NCBI GenBank assembly: GCA_002384935.1 | Contig: DGCD01000006.1 | Span: forward strand, 124,001 to 188,000 | Origin: Pusillimonas sp. UBA3987 | GTDB taxonomy: Bacteria > Pseudomonadota > Gammaproteobacteria > Burkholderiales > Burkholderiaceae_B | DNA: 64,000 nt | Direction: 5' to 3' | Shown: piece by piece, positions 50,055 to 58,589 of the stretch | How the letters are laid out: every line of letters begins with the position of its first letter | How positions within the stretch are numbered: position 1 is the stretch's first letter | Notes under the pieces: generated by a model | Databases searched by the model: none | Seen by the model: only the letters and a program-made list of their open reading frames with translations | Told to the model about the DNA's origin: nothing | Position numbers and translations under genes: made by a program

Positions 50055-51363
50055 CCTTCGGTGCCGCGTCATCATTTCCCTGCTCATCGTGCTGATGCTG
50101 GGTTTCGGCACGCTGGCATTTAATCTTTACAACACACGCGATCAACTGCGTCGCAGCATCCTGTTTATTCAGGCCCACGAGATCGGCGCGAACCTGAACG
50201 CCCAAAGCGATTTCACCCAACTGCCCACGCATTACGCCGGCGGCGAACTTTCCTACACGCTTTACTCGGCAGACGGTAATTTACTTTGGTACTCCGACAA
50301 CCTCGAGCGCCCCAGACGTCTGTACAGGGGAACGCTTGAAGATGAGATCCAGCTTATCCGCACTACCATTCGCAGCGGCCGCGGTTATGTCATCAGTGCG
50401 CCGGTGACATTAACCGATGGAGCCATCCTTATGGTCTCCAAGGAAGACAAGCTCGAACGCAAGCTTATCGGCAATCTGTTTTATCAGCGTACCGTGCGCA
50501 GTTTGCTGTTGCTGATTCCCTTCTGTCTGTTTGCGGTTGGGTTGCTGTACCTGCTGATGCGCTGGACACTGAACCCGATACAGAAAGCGGTTGAACTGGC
50601 CGAAGGCATCGGCCCCCACGATCCCAACCGCCGCATACCACTGAACAAGCTGCCCGGCGAAGTCCTGCCGCTGGCCCGGGTTGCCAACAACGGGCTGGAC
50701 CGCCTGGCCCAGGCTTATGCTTATGAACAGCATATTGTCGGCGATGCGGCCCACGCCCTGCGAACACCACTGGCCGTACTGGGCCTGCGTTTACGCCAAT
50801 GCAGCGACAATGAAGCCCCCGATTGGCCTGCCATCAACCGCGAATTTGAACAGGTGCACAAGCTCGCGAATCAATTGTTGTCTTTGGCTCACCAAGACAG
50901 AATCCACGCCAGCGGCCAAAGCGATATCGACCAAACCGACCTTGCCCGCGTCGTACGGGAAGCGGCCGGCACCATGCTGCCCTTGTTCGAAACGCATGGC
51001 CGCAATATTGAATTGCACCTGATTGACGGCATGATTGTTCAAGGCAACCCCGACCTGCTGCGCGAGGCCATACGCAACGTACTGGAAAACGCGCTGTGCC
51101 ACGGCGCGGGTGTTGTCACGATCACGCAAACAAACGACACCCACACCTCGGTAATCCTGCGCATCACCGATGAAGGCGCTGGCGTGGCGCCTGAAAGCCA
51201 GGAAGAAATGTTCGTGCGCTTTCGCAAAGGCCACGAAAACAGTACCGGCTCCGGGCTTGGCCTGGCTATTGTGCGAAGCACGCTGCGCAATGCCGGCGGC
51301 GATGTGCGATTCACCACCGCAAAACCCTGCACGCTGGAAATGCGCTTTCGTCTCATCGCCTGA
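50041..51363 (+). CDS. Sensor histidine kinase
   Basis: 440 residues from the ATG at 50041, overlapping the regulator gene. Membrane helices flank a periplasmic domain of about 130 residues (helix 1 near 10-30, helix 2 near 160-180). The HisKA region is AAHALRTPLAVLGLRL with the phospho-accepting His. The ATPase has NVLENALCHG (N box), DEGAGVAPE (G1) and GSGLGLAIV (G2). The small periplasmic domain resembles that of metal or cation sensors such as QseC, but the ligand is unknown. Confidence 0.92.
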   Translation: MCNRSLRCRVIISLLIVLMLGFGTLAFNLYNTRDQLRRSILFIQAHEIGANLNAQSDFTQLPTHYAGGELSYTLYSADGNLLWYSDNLERPRRLYRGTLEDEIQLIRTTIRSGRGYVISAPVTLTDGAILMVSKEDKLERKLIGNLFYQRTVRSLLLLIPFCLFAVGLLYLLMRWTLNPIQKAVELAEGIGPHDPNRRIPLNKLPGEVLPLARVANNGLDRLAQAYAYEQHIVGDAAHALRTPLAVLGLRLRQCSDNEAPDWPAINREFEQVHKLANQLLSLAHQDRIHASGQSDIDQTDLARVVREAAGTMLPLFETHGRNIELHLIDGMIVQGNPDLLREAIRNVLENALCHGAGVVTITQTNDTHTSVILRITDEGAGVAPESQEEMFVRFRKGHENSTGSGLGLAIVRSTLRNAGGDVRFTTAKPCTLEMRFRLIA

Positions 51364-51456
51364 CGTACGATCGGCCCTTTGCGCCCTCGTTCTTTTCCCA
51401 CTTTTCCTCGTTTGGTCAGGCTGCGGTCAGGTTGCTGTGATAATTTATATAAAAAC

Positions 51457-51477
51457 AAATGATCATGATTATCATTT
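51457..51477. promoter_or_regulatory. Fur box of the TonB-receptor gene
   Basis: AAATGAT-N7-ATCATTT is a near-perfect dyad of 21 bases with the ATGATnATGATTATCATT texture of Fur sites. It ends 43 bases before the receptor start. Confidence 0.7.
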
Positions 51478-51520
51478 GCATTTAAATTGTTAACACAGTG
51501 AAATTCCATAGAGGGGAAAA

Positions 51521-53497
51521 ATGACACATCGCCGACTCGGCTCGAAACGTCTCGGGCTGCGCACTATTCAGGCGGGCGCCGCCACGCTCATGACACTCAG
51601 CGTGTCTGCTCAGGCCCAGGAAAAAGACGTTGCCACGTTGTCCGACATCGTAGTGACTGCGTCCGGATTCGAACAGATGATTGCCGACGCACCGGCCACC
51701 ATTACGGTTATTCCAAGAGAAGAACTGGAAGGCAGGGCATATCGCAACGTAACCGACGCGCTGCAGGATATTCCGGGGGTATCCATTGAAGGCGGCGCCG
51801 GCGGCAAACTTGAAAGCACGAATATCACCATTCGCGGCATGAATGAATCGTATGTGCTGTTTCTGGTCGACGGCAAGCCGCTGGGTGCTTCATCGGAGGC
51901 TTACTACAACGGTTTCGGGGGCGGTGCGCAGGTGAACTGGCTGCCGCCTGTTTCGGCGATAGAACGCATTGAGGTCATCCGCGGACCCATGTCGTCACTG
52001 TACGGTTCCAGCGCCCTGGGCGGCGTGATCAACATCATTACGCAGAAAGTGTCCGACGCCTGGACGGGTAGCGTCACGATGGACGGTACATTGCAAGAGC
52101 ACTCCGATTCCGGCAATTCCTACCAGGGTAATTATTACCTGAGCGGCCCATTGATTCAGGACCGCCTTGGGTTGACCCTGTTTGGATCACGCTATCAGCG
52201 CCAGGAAGACAAAATAGAGGCGGGATACGCCCGCCAGCGCATTATTTCCAATAACGCCCGGTTCGACTGGATCCTGAACGACGATCACAGCCTGCGCCTG
52301 GAAGCAGGCCGAACCACGACCGACAACCGGCGCACCGAACAATCGGGCGGCCCCAGCGACATGGACAACGAACGCGTTAACTATGGGCTGACGCATTACT
52401 GGGATTGGGGCAACAACAGTACCGAAACCTATGTGATCAATGAAAAGGTCGAGATCGAAAACGGAACGAACGAGTCGAAATACAAATCGACCATCGTCAA
52501 CACCAAGACCCTGATCCCGCTTGAAGCACATATGATTTCGGTGGGTGCCGAATACCGGACCGAAGAAACAGACCACGACGCAAGCCGCTTTCCCGGCTCC
52601 AAGGCGCTGAAACTGACACGCTGGCAAACCGCCCTTTTCGCCGAAGACGAATACAACATTACCGACAACTTTGCACTGACCGCGGGTGTGCGCCTGGACA
52701 AGAACGAGCATTACGGCAATCACGTAACGCCGCGTATCTACGGCGTGTATCACTGGAATGACAACCTTGTGCTGAAAGGCGGTGTGAGCGGTGGTTATAA
52801 AACCCCCACATTGAAACAATCTGATGACGGCATCGTGGAGCAAGCCGGACGCGGCCGTTCGTGGGACATGGGGAACCCCAACCTCCAGCCCGAAAGCAGC
52901 ACGAACTATGAGCTGGGATTCGCTTGGGACACGCCGGACAACCTGAACTTTGGCCTGATGGCCTACCATACCCGGTTCAAAGACAAAATCGACAAAACCT
53001 ACGTGTGCGAAACGCCCAACGGCGCGCCGCCGTCTTGCACCTACAACGGCGAAACCCGATACAGCATTCAGCAATACACGAACGTCGACTCTGCAACACT
53101 GCAGGGTATCGAGGCCACTTTCGGCATGCCGCTGGGTGACGTCCGGCTAACGACAAACTATACGTACTCCGACAGCAAGATCACCAGCGGTGAAGATCAA
53201 GGCCAGGCGCTGAACAACACCCCGCGCCACATGTTCAATATCGGCCTGAACTGGAACCCGAATGCCAAACTGGGCGTCTGGGGCAAACTGAAATTCAAGA
53301 GTAATACGATTGACGGCGGCGACGACCGGATTCCGTCATATACCTTGATCGACGTCGGCGCAACATACCAGTTCAACCAGAACCTGAGCGGCTTCCTGGG
53401 CGTTTACAACGTGCTGGACAAACAGGTGGGCAGCGAACTGTATGGCAAAACGCTGGACGGCAGAAGATACTATGCCGGCCTGACGATGGGTTTCTGA
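51521..53497 (+). CDS. TonB-dependent catecholate-type siderophore receptor
   Basis: 658 residues. The signal peptide ends near AQAQE and the TonB box area is SDIVVTAS. The plug domain shows RNVTDALQDIPGV, NITIRGM and IERIEVIRGPMSSLYGSSALGGVINIITQK. A 22-strand-type barrel follows with a late NPNLQPESSTNYELG and a terminal Phe (GLTMGF). It is closest in texture to FepA/CirA/BfrD-type receptors. A Fur box stands upstream, and a two-component system precedes it. The last 28 bases overlap the convergent Ada-like gene. Confidence 0.93.
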   Translation: MTHRRLGSKRLGLRTIQAGAATLMTLSVSAQAQEKDVATLSDIVVTASGFEQMIADAPATITVIPREELEGRAYRNVTDALQDIPGVSIEGGAGGKLESTNITIRGMNESYVLFLVDGKPLGASSEAYYNGFGGGAQVNWLPPVSAIERIEVIRGPMSSLYGSSALGGVINIITQKVSDAWTGSVTMDGTLQEHSDSGNSYQGNYYLSGPLIQDRLGLTLFGSRYQRQEDKIEAGYARQRIISNNARFDWILNDDHSLRLEAGRTTTDNRRTEQSGGPSDMDNERVNYGLTHYWDWGNNSTETYVINEKVEIENGTNESKYKSTIVNTKTLIPLEAHMISVGAEYRTEETDHDASRFPGSKALKLTRWQTALFAEDEYNITDNFALTAGVRLDKNEHYGNHVTPRIYGVYHWNDNLVLKGGVSGGYKTPTLKQSDDGIVEQAGRGRSWDMGNPNLQPESSTNYELGFAWDTPDNLNFGLMAYHTRFKDKIDKTYVCETPNGAPPSCTYNGETRYSIQQYTNVDSATLQGIEATFGMPLGDVRLTTNYTYSDSKITSGEDQGQALNNTPRHMFNIGLNWNPNAKLGVWGKLKFKSNTIDGGDDRIPSYTLIDVGATYQFNQNLSGFLGVYNVLDKQVGSELYGKTLDGRRYYAGLTMGF

Positions 53498-54354
53498 GCC
53501 GGCCTCGACATGCCCGGCAGCGTCTCGCCACCGGGCATGCTTTCCCAGACTTGAACCATGACCTTTCTGGCCGGGCCCCAGCGATAACCGCCCAGCGCAC
53601 CGCTTTGTTGTATGACCCGATGGCAGGGAATCAATAACGCAACCGGGTTGGCGCCAATGGCATTACCCACTGCACGTGCCGCCTTGGGCGACCCCACCCA
53701 CCGGGCAACCTGCGCGTAACTGGTGATCGCGCCGGGCGGTATTTTCAGCAAGGCACGCCATACGGCAACCTGAAAGTTGGTACCGGTCACATGCAGCGAA
53801 AGCGGGCCTGGCTTTTCCAGCTTATTACCGCCAAAAATCGCGTTAATGACATATTGCGTCGACGCCGGATTTTCCGTAATGGAACTGAGCGGCCATGAAT
53901 GGCGCAGGTCATCCAGCAGTTCTGTTTGGCTGTTGAAATCCACAAACCCGGCCCGGCACACGCCGCGCGGCGTAACAGCAACAAACATGTGCCCCAGCGG
54001 GGTTGCGTGGATGCCGTACTGTATCTGTACCTGCTTGCCCTTGTTCTTGAACTCACCCGGCGTTACCGCTTCAAGCTGCACGAAATGATCGTATAGCCTT
54101 GAACTTCCGCTCAAACCCAGCTCATGGGAAACATCAAGCAAAGAACGGGAGTTCGACAGCAACGCTTTGCCCCGCTCCAACGTCAGAAGCTGCAAAAAAC
54201 GCTTGGGCGTAGTGCCTGCCCAACGGCAAAAGAGCCGCTGGAAATGGTAAGGACTAAGATGCACGTGAGCGGCAATCTCTTCCAGGCTGGGCTGATCGGC
54301 CGCCCTGCTGACCAAGTAGTCCATTGCGCTTGCAATGCGGTCATAATCCGACAT
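53470..54354 (-). CDS. AraC-type helix-turn-helix fused to O6-methylguanine-DNA methyltransferase
   Basis: 294 residues from the ATG at 54354. Residues about 1-105 are an AraC DNA-binding domain (PSLEEIAAHVHLSPYHFQRLFCRWAGTTPKRFLQ), and the C-terminal half is the alkyltransferase with the active-site PCHRV. It is Ada without the N-terminal methylphosphotriester domain and its zinc cysteines, so it can repair O6-methylguanine but should lack the usual methylation-activated switch. It is convergent with the TonB receptor gene. Confidence 0.9.
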   Translation of the reverse strand: MSDYDRIASAMDYLVSRAADQPSLEEIAAHVHLSPYHFQRLFCRWAGTTPKRFLQLLTLERGKALLSNSRSLLDVSHELGLSGSSRLYDHFVQLEAVTPGEFKNKGKQVQIQYGIHATPLGHMFVAVTPRGVCRAGFVDFNSQTELLDDLRHSWPLSSITENPASTQYVINAIFGGNKLEKPGPLSLHVTGTNFQVAVWRALLKIPPGAITSYAQVARWVGSPKAARAVGNAIGANPVALLIPCHRVIQQSGALGGYRWGPARKVMVQVWESMPGGETLPGMSRPAQKPIVRPA

Positions 54355-54523
54355 GCTCAGGCCTCTTGAACACCGGTGCCGGTCATCATCACAATAATAT
54401 GGGTAAGTACCGCCATTTTCACTCCTCCCAACTTGGTTCGCCCTGAAATGGCACATATCGGACACATGCCATTATGTTAGAAGGTTAATCGCCCAATGCC
54501 GACCCGAATCTTGCGGACATAAA

Positions 54524-54550
54524 AAAGGGAACCCAAAAAGAGTTCCCTTT
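54524..54550 (-). terminator. Rho-independent terminator of the DUF1328 gene
   Basis: AAAGGGAAC and GTTCCCTTT pair across a nine-base loop. On the minus strand the stem is followed by a T run, so it serves the gene at 54595-54753. Confidence 0.85.
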
Positions 54551-54594
54551 ACCGGCGCCAATCTACGCCGACGTCAGTGGCTGCTGGCCAGGAT

Positions 54595-54753
54595 CTAACC
54601 GCCGCGTCCGAAGAAGAAGGACACAATCGCCAGAATGATAAAGATTACAAAGATGATTTTTGCAATATTCGCGGCCCCTGCGGCAATGCCACCGAAACCC
54701 AGTACCGCTGCAATAATTGCAATGATGAAAAAACCAATTGCATAACCTAACAT
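54595..54753 (-). CDS. DUF1328 small membrane protein (YtjA type)
   Basis: 52 residues: MLGYAIGFFIIAIIAAVLGF, then GGIAAGAANIAKIIF, a second helix, and the end FFFGRGG. This is the two-helix DUF1328 pattern. A strong AGGGGA ribosome site precedes the ATG. Members are short stress-associated membrane proteins often found near csbD-like genes, as here. The function is unknown. Confidence 0.9.
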   Translation of the reverse strand: MLGYAIGFFIIAIIAAVLGFGGIAAGAANIAKIIFVIFIILAIVSFFFGRGG

Positions 54754-54801
54754 AGTAATTCCCCTGCCCTTTAGTCTTGAAGTTCTACCAGTTGAATAAG
54801 C

Positions 54802-55008
54802 TTACGGTTGATTATGTCGGCCCCAGAAGTCGTTCACTTCTTTCTCGGCCTGCTCGCGGCTTTTGCCATATTTCTCTTGCAAAACGCCGCACATTTTTTC
54901 GGCACTGCCTTTTACTTTTGTCACATCGTCATCAGTTAAATCACCCCATTTTTCTTTCACGGAGCCTTTAAGCTGATCCCATTTACCTTCTGCAATGTCT
55001 TTATTCAT
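54802..55008 (-). CDS. CsbD-family stress protein
   Basis: 68 residues with AEGKWDQLKGSVKEKWGDLTDDD, the CsbD signature, and a GKSREQAEKEVNDFWG tail. A very good AAGGAG site precedes it. CsbD proteins are abundant, highly hydrophilic general-stress proteins. The neighbouring DUF1328 gene, 49 bases downstream, is probably co-induced. Confidence 0.92.
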   Translation of the reverse strand: MNKDIAEGKWDQLKGSVKEKWGDLTDDDVTKVKGSAEKMCGVLQEKYGKSREQAEKEVNDFWGRHNQP

Positions 55009-55269
55009 TATGTTCTCCTTAAGCTACTAGCGTTATATAAAGAAAAAAGCATGCAATTCATACTAACAATGATTCGGCGCCAAATAGGGCAAAGTTACAA
55101 CTGTTTAACAAAACCATGCCACTGAAACATTTAGGGTGACGGCGGTAACACGGCTTATTTCATGACAAATAGGCTTTTTCTGCTTAATTTTGCATGAAAA
55201 ACCGCAAAGGCCTGCCCAAAGCAAAGCGTCACATTTCTACGTTCGATTACAAACGTCGCCGTCATACAA

Positions 55270-56280
55270 CTAAGTCAACTTCTCATCAATGGCAATGCCA
55301 TAAAACCCGTACGTATCCGTAAAACGGTTCCGGTCGTCGAAATTAAGCCAAAGCCGCAAAAGCCAGCGACGACGTGCAGGATCGTCCCAATCGGTGTAAC
55401 TGGTGCGCGAATGCAATATGGTGTGATTGTTCAGCCATTGAATGTCACCCGGCTTGAAGTCCATGGAAAGACAAAAATCTTCAGACGATGCCAGGCTGTC
55501 AATCAAATCGAACAATTCGGTATGGCGTTCAGTTAATAAAGGCGCACCCTCGTAGCGTTGCCCCGACTCAATGAAATTACGCAAATACATCATCGATAAT
55601 TTGCCATTGGCCCAGCCACAAACCGAGGTTACCCAATAGGGTTCGCCGGTTATCGCATTATGCTCCCCGCGGTGATCGAACCATAGAGGCTCATAAAGCA
55701 AGGGAATCAAGTCTGGCCGCTGGCGCAAAATCTCATTGTAAATACTGCATGAACTGACAATCAGGCTCGCCCCGCCGGTTTTGGCGGCTCGCACACAGGC
55801 CAGGCCCACCACATCAGAACCATCAACGTGAAACGGAGCGGCATGATTTGTATGATAAAAGCGCGAGTTTGCATTGGTTGCCGGGTCTGTCCCTGTGGTG
55901 TTGATGACGCTGCCCAACAACTCGCCTTTGGCATTTTGCACAATGGGTGAGCCCAGGTGCAGACCCAGGCCCCAGAACGCAACACTCAGTTCTTCTTCTG
56001 TCCATTCCCCTACAGGCAAGCCACGCCACAACTCGAATCCGCGCCCCTCTTCGAGCTCTCGTCTCAACTCGTCGATACGAGGCGTGAGCAAAGGCAAAGG
56101 AAACTGTTCTTTGCCCAGGTCGCGCAAGGGTTGCGCCAAACTCATTGCATAACGAACGGCTGCTTTCAATTCATCGACTTCGGCCGCGTTCAAGGTGTAT
56201 TTCCAGGCGCTGGAACCGTGCATTTCTTCGCGGGTCCATGCCGCTGGGCGATCAAAGGGCGCTGTCAACATATCGCTCAT
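55270..56280 (-). CDS. TauD/TfdA-family Fe(II)/2-oxoglutarate dioxygenase
   Basis: 336 residues. The facial triad is H151 and D153 (HVDGSD) with distal H290 in NNHTILHSR; the Arg that binds 2-oxoglutarate should lie in the PARRRWLLRLW segment. TauD relatives hydroxylate or desulfonate small molecules. It is the last gene of the ABC-transporter and acyl-CoA-ligase operon, 21 bases after the ligase, so its substrate is probably the imported carboxylic acid or its degradation product. The compound is not identified. Confidence 0.85.
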   Translation of the reverse strand: MSDMLTAPFDRPAAWTREEMHGSSAWKYTLNAAEVDELKAAVRYAMSLAQPLRDLGKEQFPLPLLTPRIDELRRELEEGRGFELWRGLPVGEWTEEELSVAFWGLGLHLGSPIVQNAKGELLGSVINTTGTDPATNANSRFYHTNHAAPFHVDGSDVVGLACVRAAKTGGASLIVSSCSIYNEILRQRPDLIPLLYEPLWFDHRGEHNAITGEPYWVTSVCGWANGKLSMMYLRNFIESGQRYEGAPLLTERHTELFDLIDSLASSEDFCLSMDFKPGDIQWLNNHTILHSRTSYTDWDDPARRRWLLRLWLNFDDRNRFTDTYGFYGIAIDEKLT

Positions 56281-56301
56281 TGTGTTTCTCCTTCCATTGT
56301 C

Positions 56302-57846
56302 TCAACCCGGCACCTGTGCCGCCATTTCGCGAATTTGCTTTTTATCCACTTTACCCACCGGGGTCTTGGGCAACTGTGCAACCCAGACAATCCGGGCCGG
56401 CCATTTGTACTTAACCAGATGCCGGGCCAGATAATCAAACACGTCGTCACTGGAAACGGCTGTTCCCTGGGCCACCACATACGCCACCAGCACCTCGCCG
56501 CGATAGTCATCGGGCACACCCACTACCGCCGCCTCACTCACATTGGGATGACGAAACAGCACCTCTTCGATTTCTCGCGGGTAAACGTTAAAGCCACTCA
56601 CAATGACCAGTTCTTTCTTGCGGTCGCAGATCGTCAGATAACCGTCTGCGTCCAAATAGCCAATGTCACCCGTGTAAAGCCATCCATCGCGCAGGGCCTC
56701 TGCCGTTTCCACCGGCCGCCGAAAATACTCAGACATAATCTGCGGGCCCCTGGCCCGAATTTCTCCCACCTCACCCAATGCCAGGACCTTGCTGCCGTCA
56801 TGCACATCGACAATCTGAATCTCGGTTTGAGGCACGGCCAAACCCACAGAGCCCAGCTTTCTGTGGCCATGGTATGGGTTGTAAGCCAAAACCGGGCCTG
56901 CCTCGGTTTGCCCGTACCCCTCACACACCGTGCAACCCGTTGCGGTCTCCCAACGTCGCAGTGTGTCTTCCGCCAGCGCCGATGAGCCTGAAGAACATAG
57001 CCTAAGCGACGTCAGGTCGGCCTGCGCAAACCCTTCATACCCCATCAGGCCCATGAAAATAGTGGGACTGCCCAACATCAGGGTAATGTGATGGCGGGCA
57101 ATGGAATCCAACACAATATCGGGCTTGTAGCGGGCAACAATCACCAGCGTGCCACGGCAATATGCGGCCAGATAAAGCCCCATGGAAACGGCATAGACAT
57201 GGAACAAAGGCGTAATGGCCAGCACCCGCTCAACCTCGGGGCGAGTCGGCACCAGTGCCTCGCGCTGGCTGACATTGATAGCAACAGCCCGATGCGACAG
57301 GCTGACGCCTTTGGGTACACCCGTTGTGCCGCCTGTGTACTGCAAGGTTGAAAGCGATTCCGGGTCAGGCAAAGAAAGCCTGCCTGAATAGTCCAATTGA
57401 TCTTTCCAGCGATTCAAGCGCTCAGACCCTTCACTGTCTCCGATGCAGTATCCGACATCAAAACGATGCAAAACGCTTGCCACCACAGTTCGTACATTTT
57501 CGTCGTAAACAATGCCACGGGCCATCGCGTTATCAAGCACCTGGTTCAGTTCGGTAACAGTGTAGGCAGGGTTGAGCGGCACAACCTGGGCGCCGGCAGC
57601 CTGAACCGCAAAGGTGGCAATGGCAATATCCACGGAATTCGACATGAACAAAACCACACGCTCACCCACGCCCAAGCCCGCTTGCCTCAGTTGGTCGGCC
57701 ATACCGGCCACGCAGGCTGCATATTGCCGGTACGTTAGTTGTTCGCTGCCACATATCAGGGCAATGCCATCCGGACACTGGCGTGCCGCGTCGTCCAGCA
57801 TATGAACCACTGTTGGCCAAACCGCAGGCATTGCATCGTGTGTCAT
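56302..57846 (-). CDS. AMP-dependent acyl-CoA synthetase/ligase
   Basis: 514 residues from the ATG at 57846, which overlaps the livF-like stop (ATGA). The adenylate-forming motifs are YTGGTTGVPKG, GYGQTEAGP, YTGDIGYLD and the C-terminal PRTPVGKVDKK-like catalytic Lys region (LPKTPVGKVDKKQI). The enzyme activates a carboxylic acid to its CoA thioester. The substrate is unknown; the location with a branched-chain-type ABC importer suggests an imported aromatic or branched acid. Confidence 0.9.
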   Translation of the reverse strand: MTHDAMPAVWPTVVHMLDDAARQCPDGIALICGSEQLTYRQYAACVAGMADQLRQAGLGVGERVVLFMSNSVDIAIATFAVQAAGAQVVPLNPAYTVTELNQVLDNAMARGIVYDENVRTVVASVLHRFDVGYCIGDSEGSERLNRWKDQLDYSGRLSLPDPESLSTLQYTGGTTGVPKGVSLSHRAVAINVSQREALVPTRPEVERVLAITPLFHVYAVSMGLYLAAYCRGTLVIVARYKPDIVLDSIARHHITLMLGSPTIFMGLMGYEGFAQADLTSLRLCSSGSSALAEDTLRRWETATGCTVCEGYGQTEAGPVLAYNPYHGHRKLGSVGLAVPQTEIQIVDVHDGSKVLALGEVGEIRARGPQIMSEYFRRPVETAEALRDGWLYTGDIGYLDADGYLTICDRKKELVIVSGFNVYPREIEEVLFRHPNVSEAAVVGVPDDYRGEVLVAYVVAQGTAVSSDDVFDYLARHLVKYKWPARIVWVAQLPKTPVGKVDKKQIREMAAQVPG

Positions 57847-58586
57847 GCCGAAACCTCCTGGCTGGCCCGGGACACGCCCAGATAAGTGGCAACCACCCGC
57901 GCATCTTTCGCCAGGTCTTTGGCAGCACCATGCAAAGCGAAACGTCCTCCTTCCATCACGTAGCAATAATCTGAGCTCTCCAGCGCAATTCGCGCATTCT
58001 GCTCCACGACCAGAACCGACATTTGATGGTCGCGCAAGGAAATAATCACCTTGAAAATTTCACGCACAATGAGCGGCGCCAGGCCCAACGACGGCTCGTC
58101 GAGCAGCAGCAGCCTTGGCCTGGACATCAGCGCCCGGCTCAAGGCCAGCATTTGCTGCTCGCCCCCCGACAACGTCCCCGCTTTTTGTTCAAGCCGCTCT
58201 GCAAGACGGGGAAACACCGTCAGCAACCAGTCTCGTGTCCGGGCCGTCTCGGCGTCGCGCGAGCGGCGGAAACGAAAGGCGCCCAGGTCAAGGTTATCGG
58301 CAACCGACAGATTTCCGAACAGCTCGCGCCGTTCGGGCACAAGACATAAGCCGTGCTCGACACGATCTTCGATAGGCCAGTCGGCGATGGGCTGGCCCTG
58401 CAATGACACCTGCCCGGTTGAGGCGATACTGCCGATCATGGCATTAAGCAGGCTCGATTTGCCGGCGCCGTTCGGCCCCACAATTGAAACGACACTGCCT
58501 TGTTCAACCGCCAGGCTGACACCCGTTACCGCCTGGATCTTTCCGTAATTCACTTGCAGATCATCGACCTTCAACAATGTACTCAT
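57843..58586 (-). CDS. livF: Branched-chain-type ABC transporter ATP-binding protein, LivF-like
   Basis: 247 residues with Walker A GPNGAGKS, signature LSGGEQQML, Walker B LLLLDEPSLGLAP and a His switch region VVEQNAR. The C-terminal VVATYLG is typical of LivF. It is the second ATPase of the importer; its stop overlaps the ligase start. Confidence 0.92.
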   Translation of the reverse strand: MSTLLKVDDLQVNYGKIQAVTGVSLAVEQGSVVSIVGPNGAGKSSLLNAMIGSIASTGQVSLQGQPIADWPIEDRVEHGLCLVPERRELFGNLSVADNLDLGAFRFRRSRDAETARTRDWLLTVFPRLAERLEQKAGTLSGGEQQMLALSRALMSRPRLLLLDEPSLGLAPLIVREIFKVIISLRDHQMSVLVVEQNARIALESSDYCYVMEGGRFALHGAAKDLAKDARVVATYLGVSRASQEVSA

Positions 58587-58589
58587 GAT

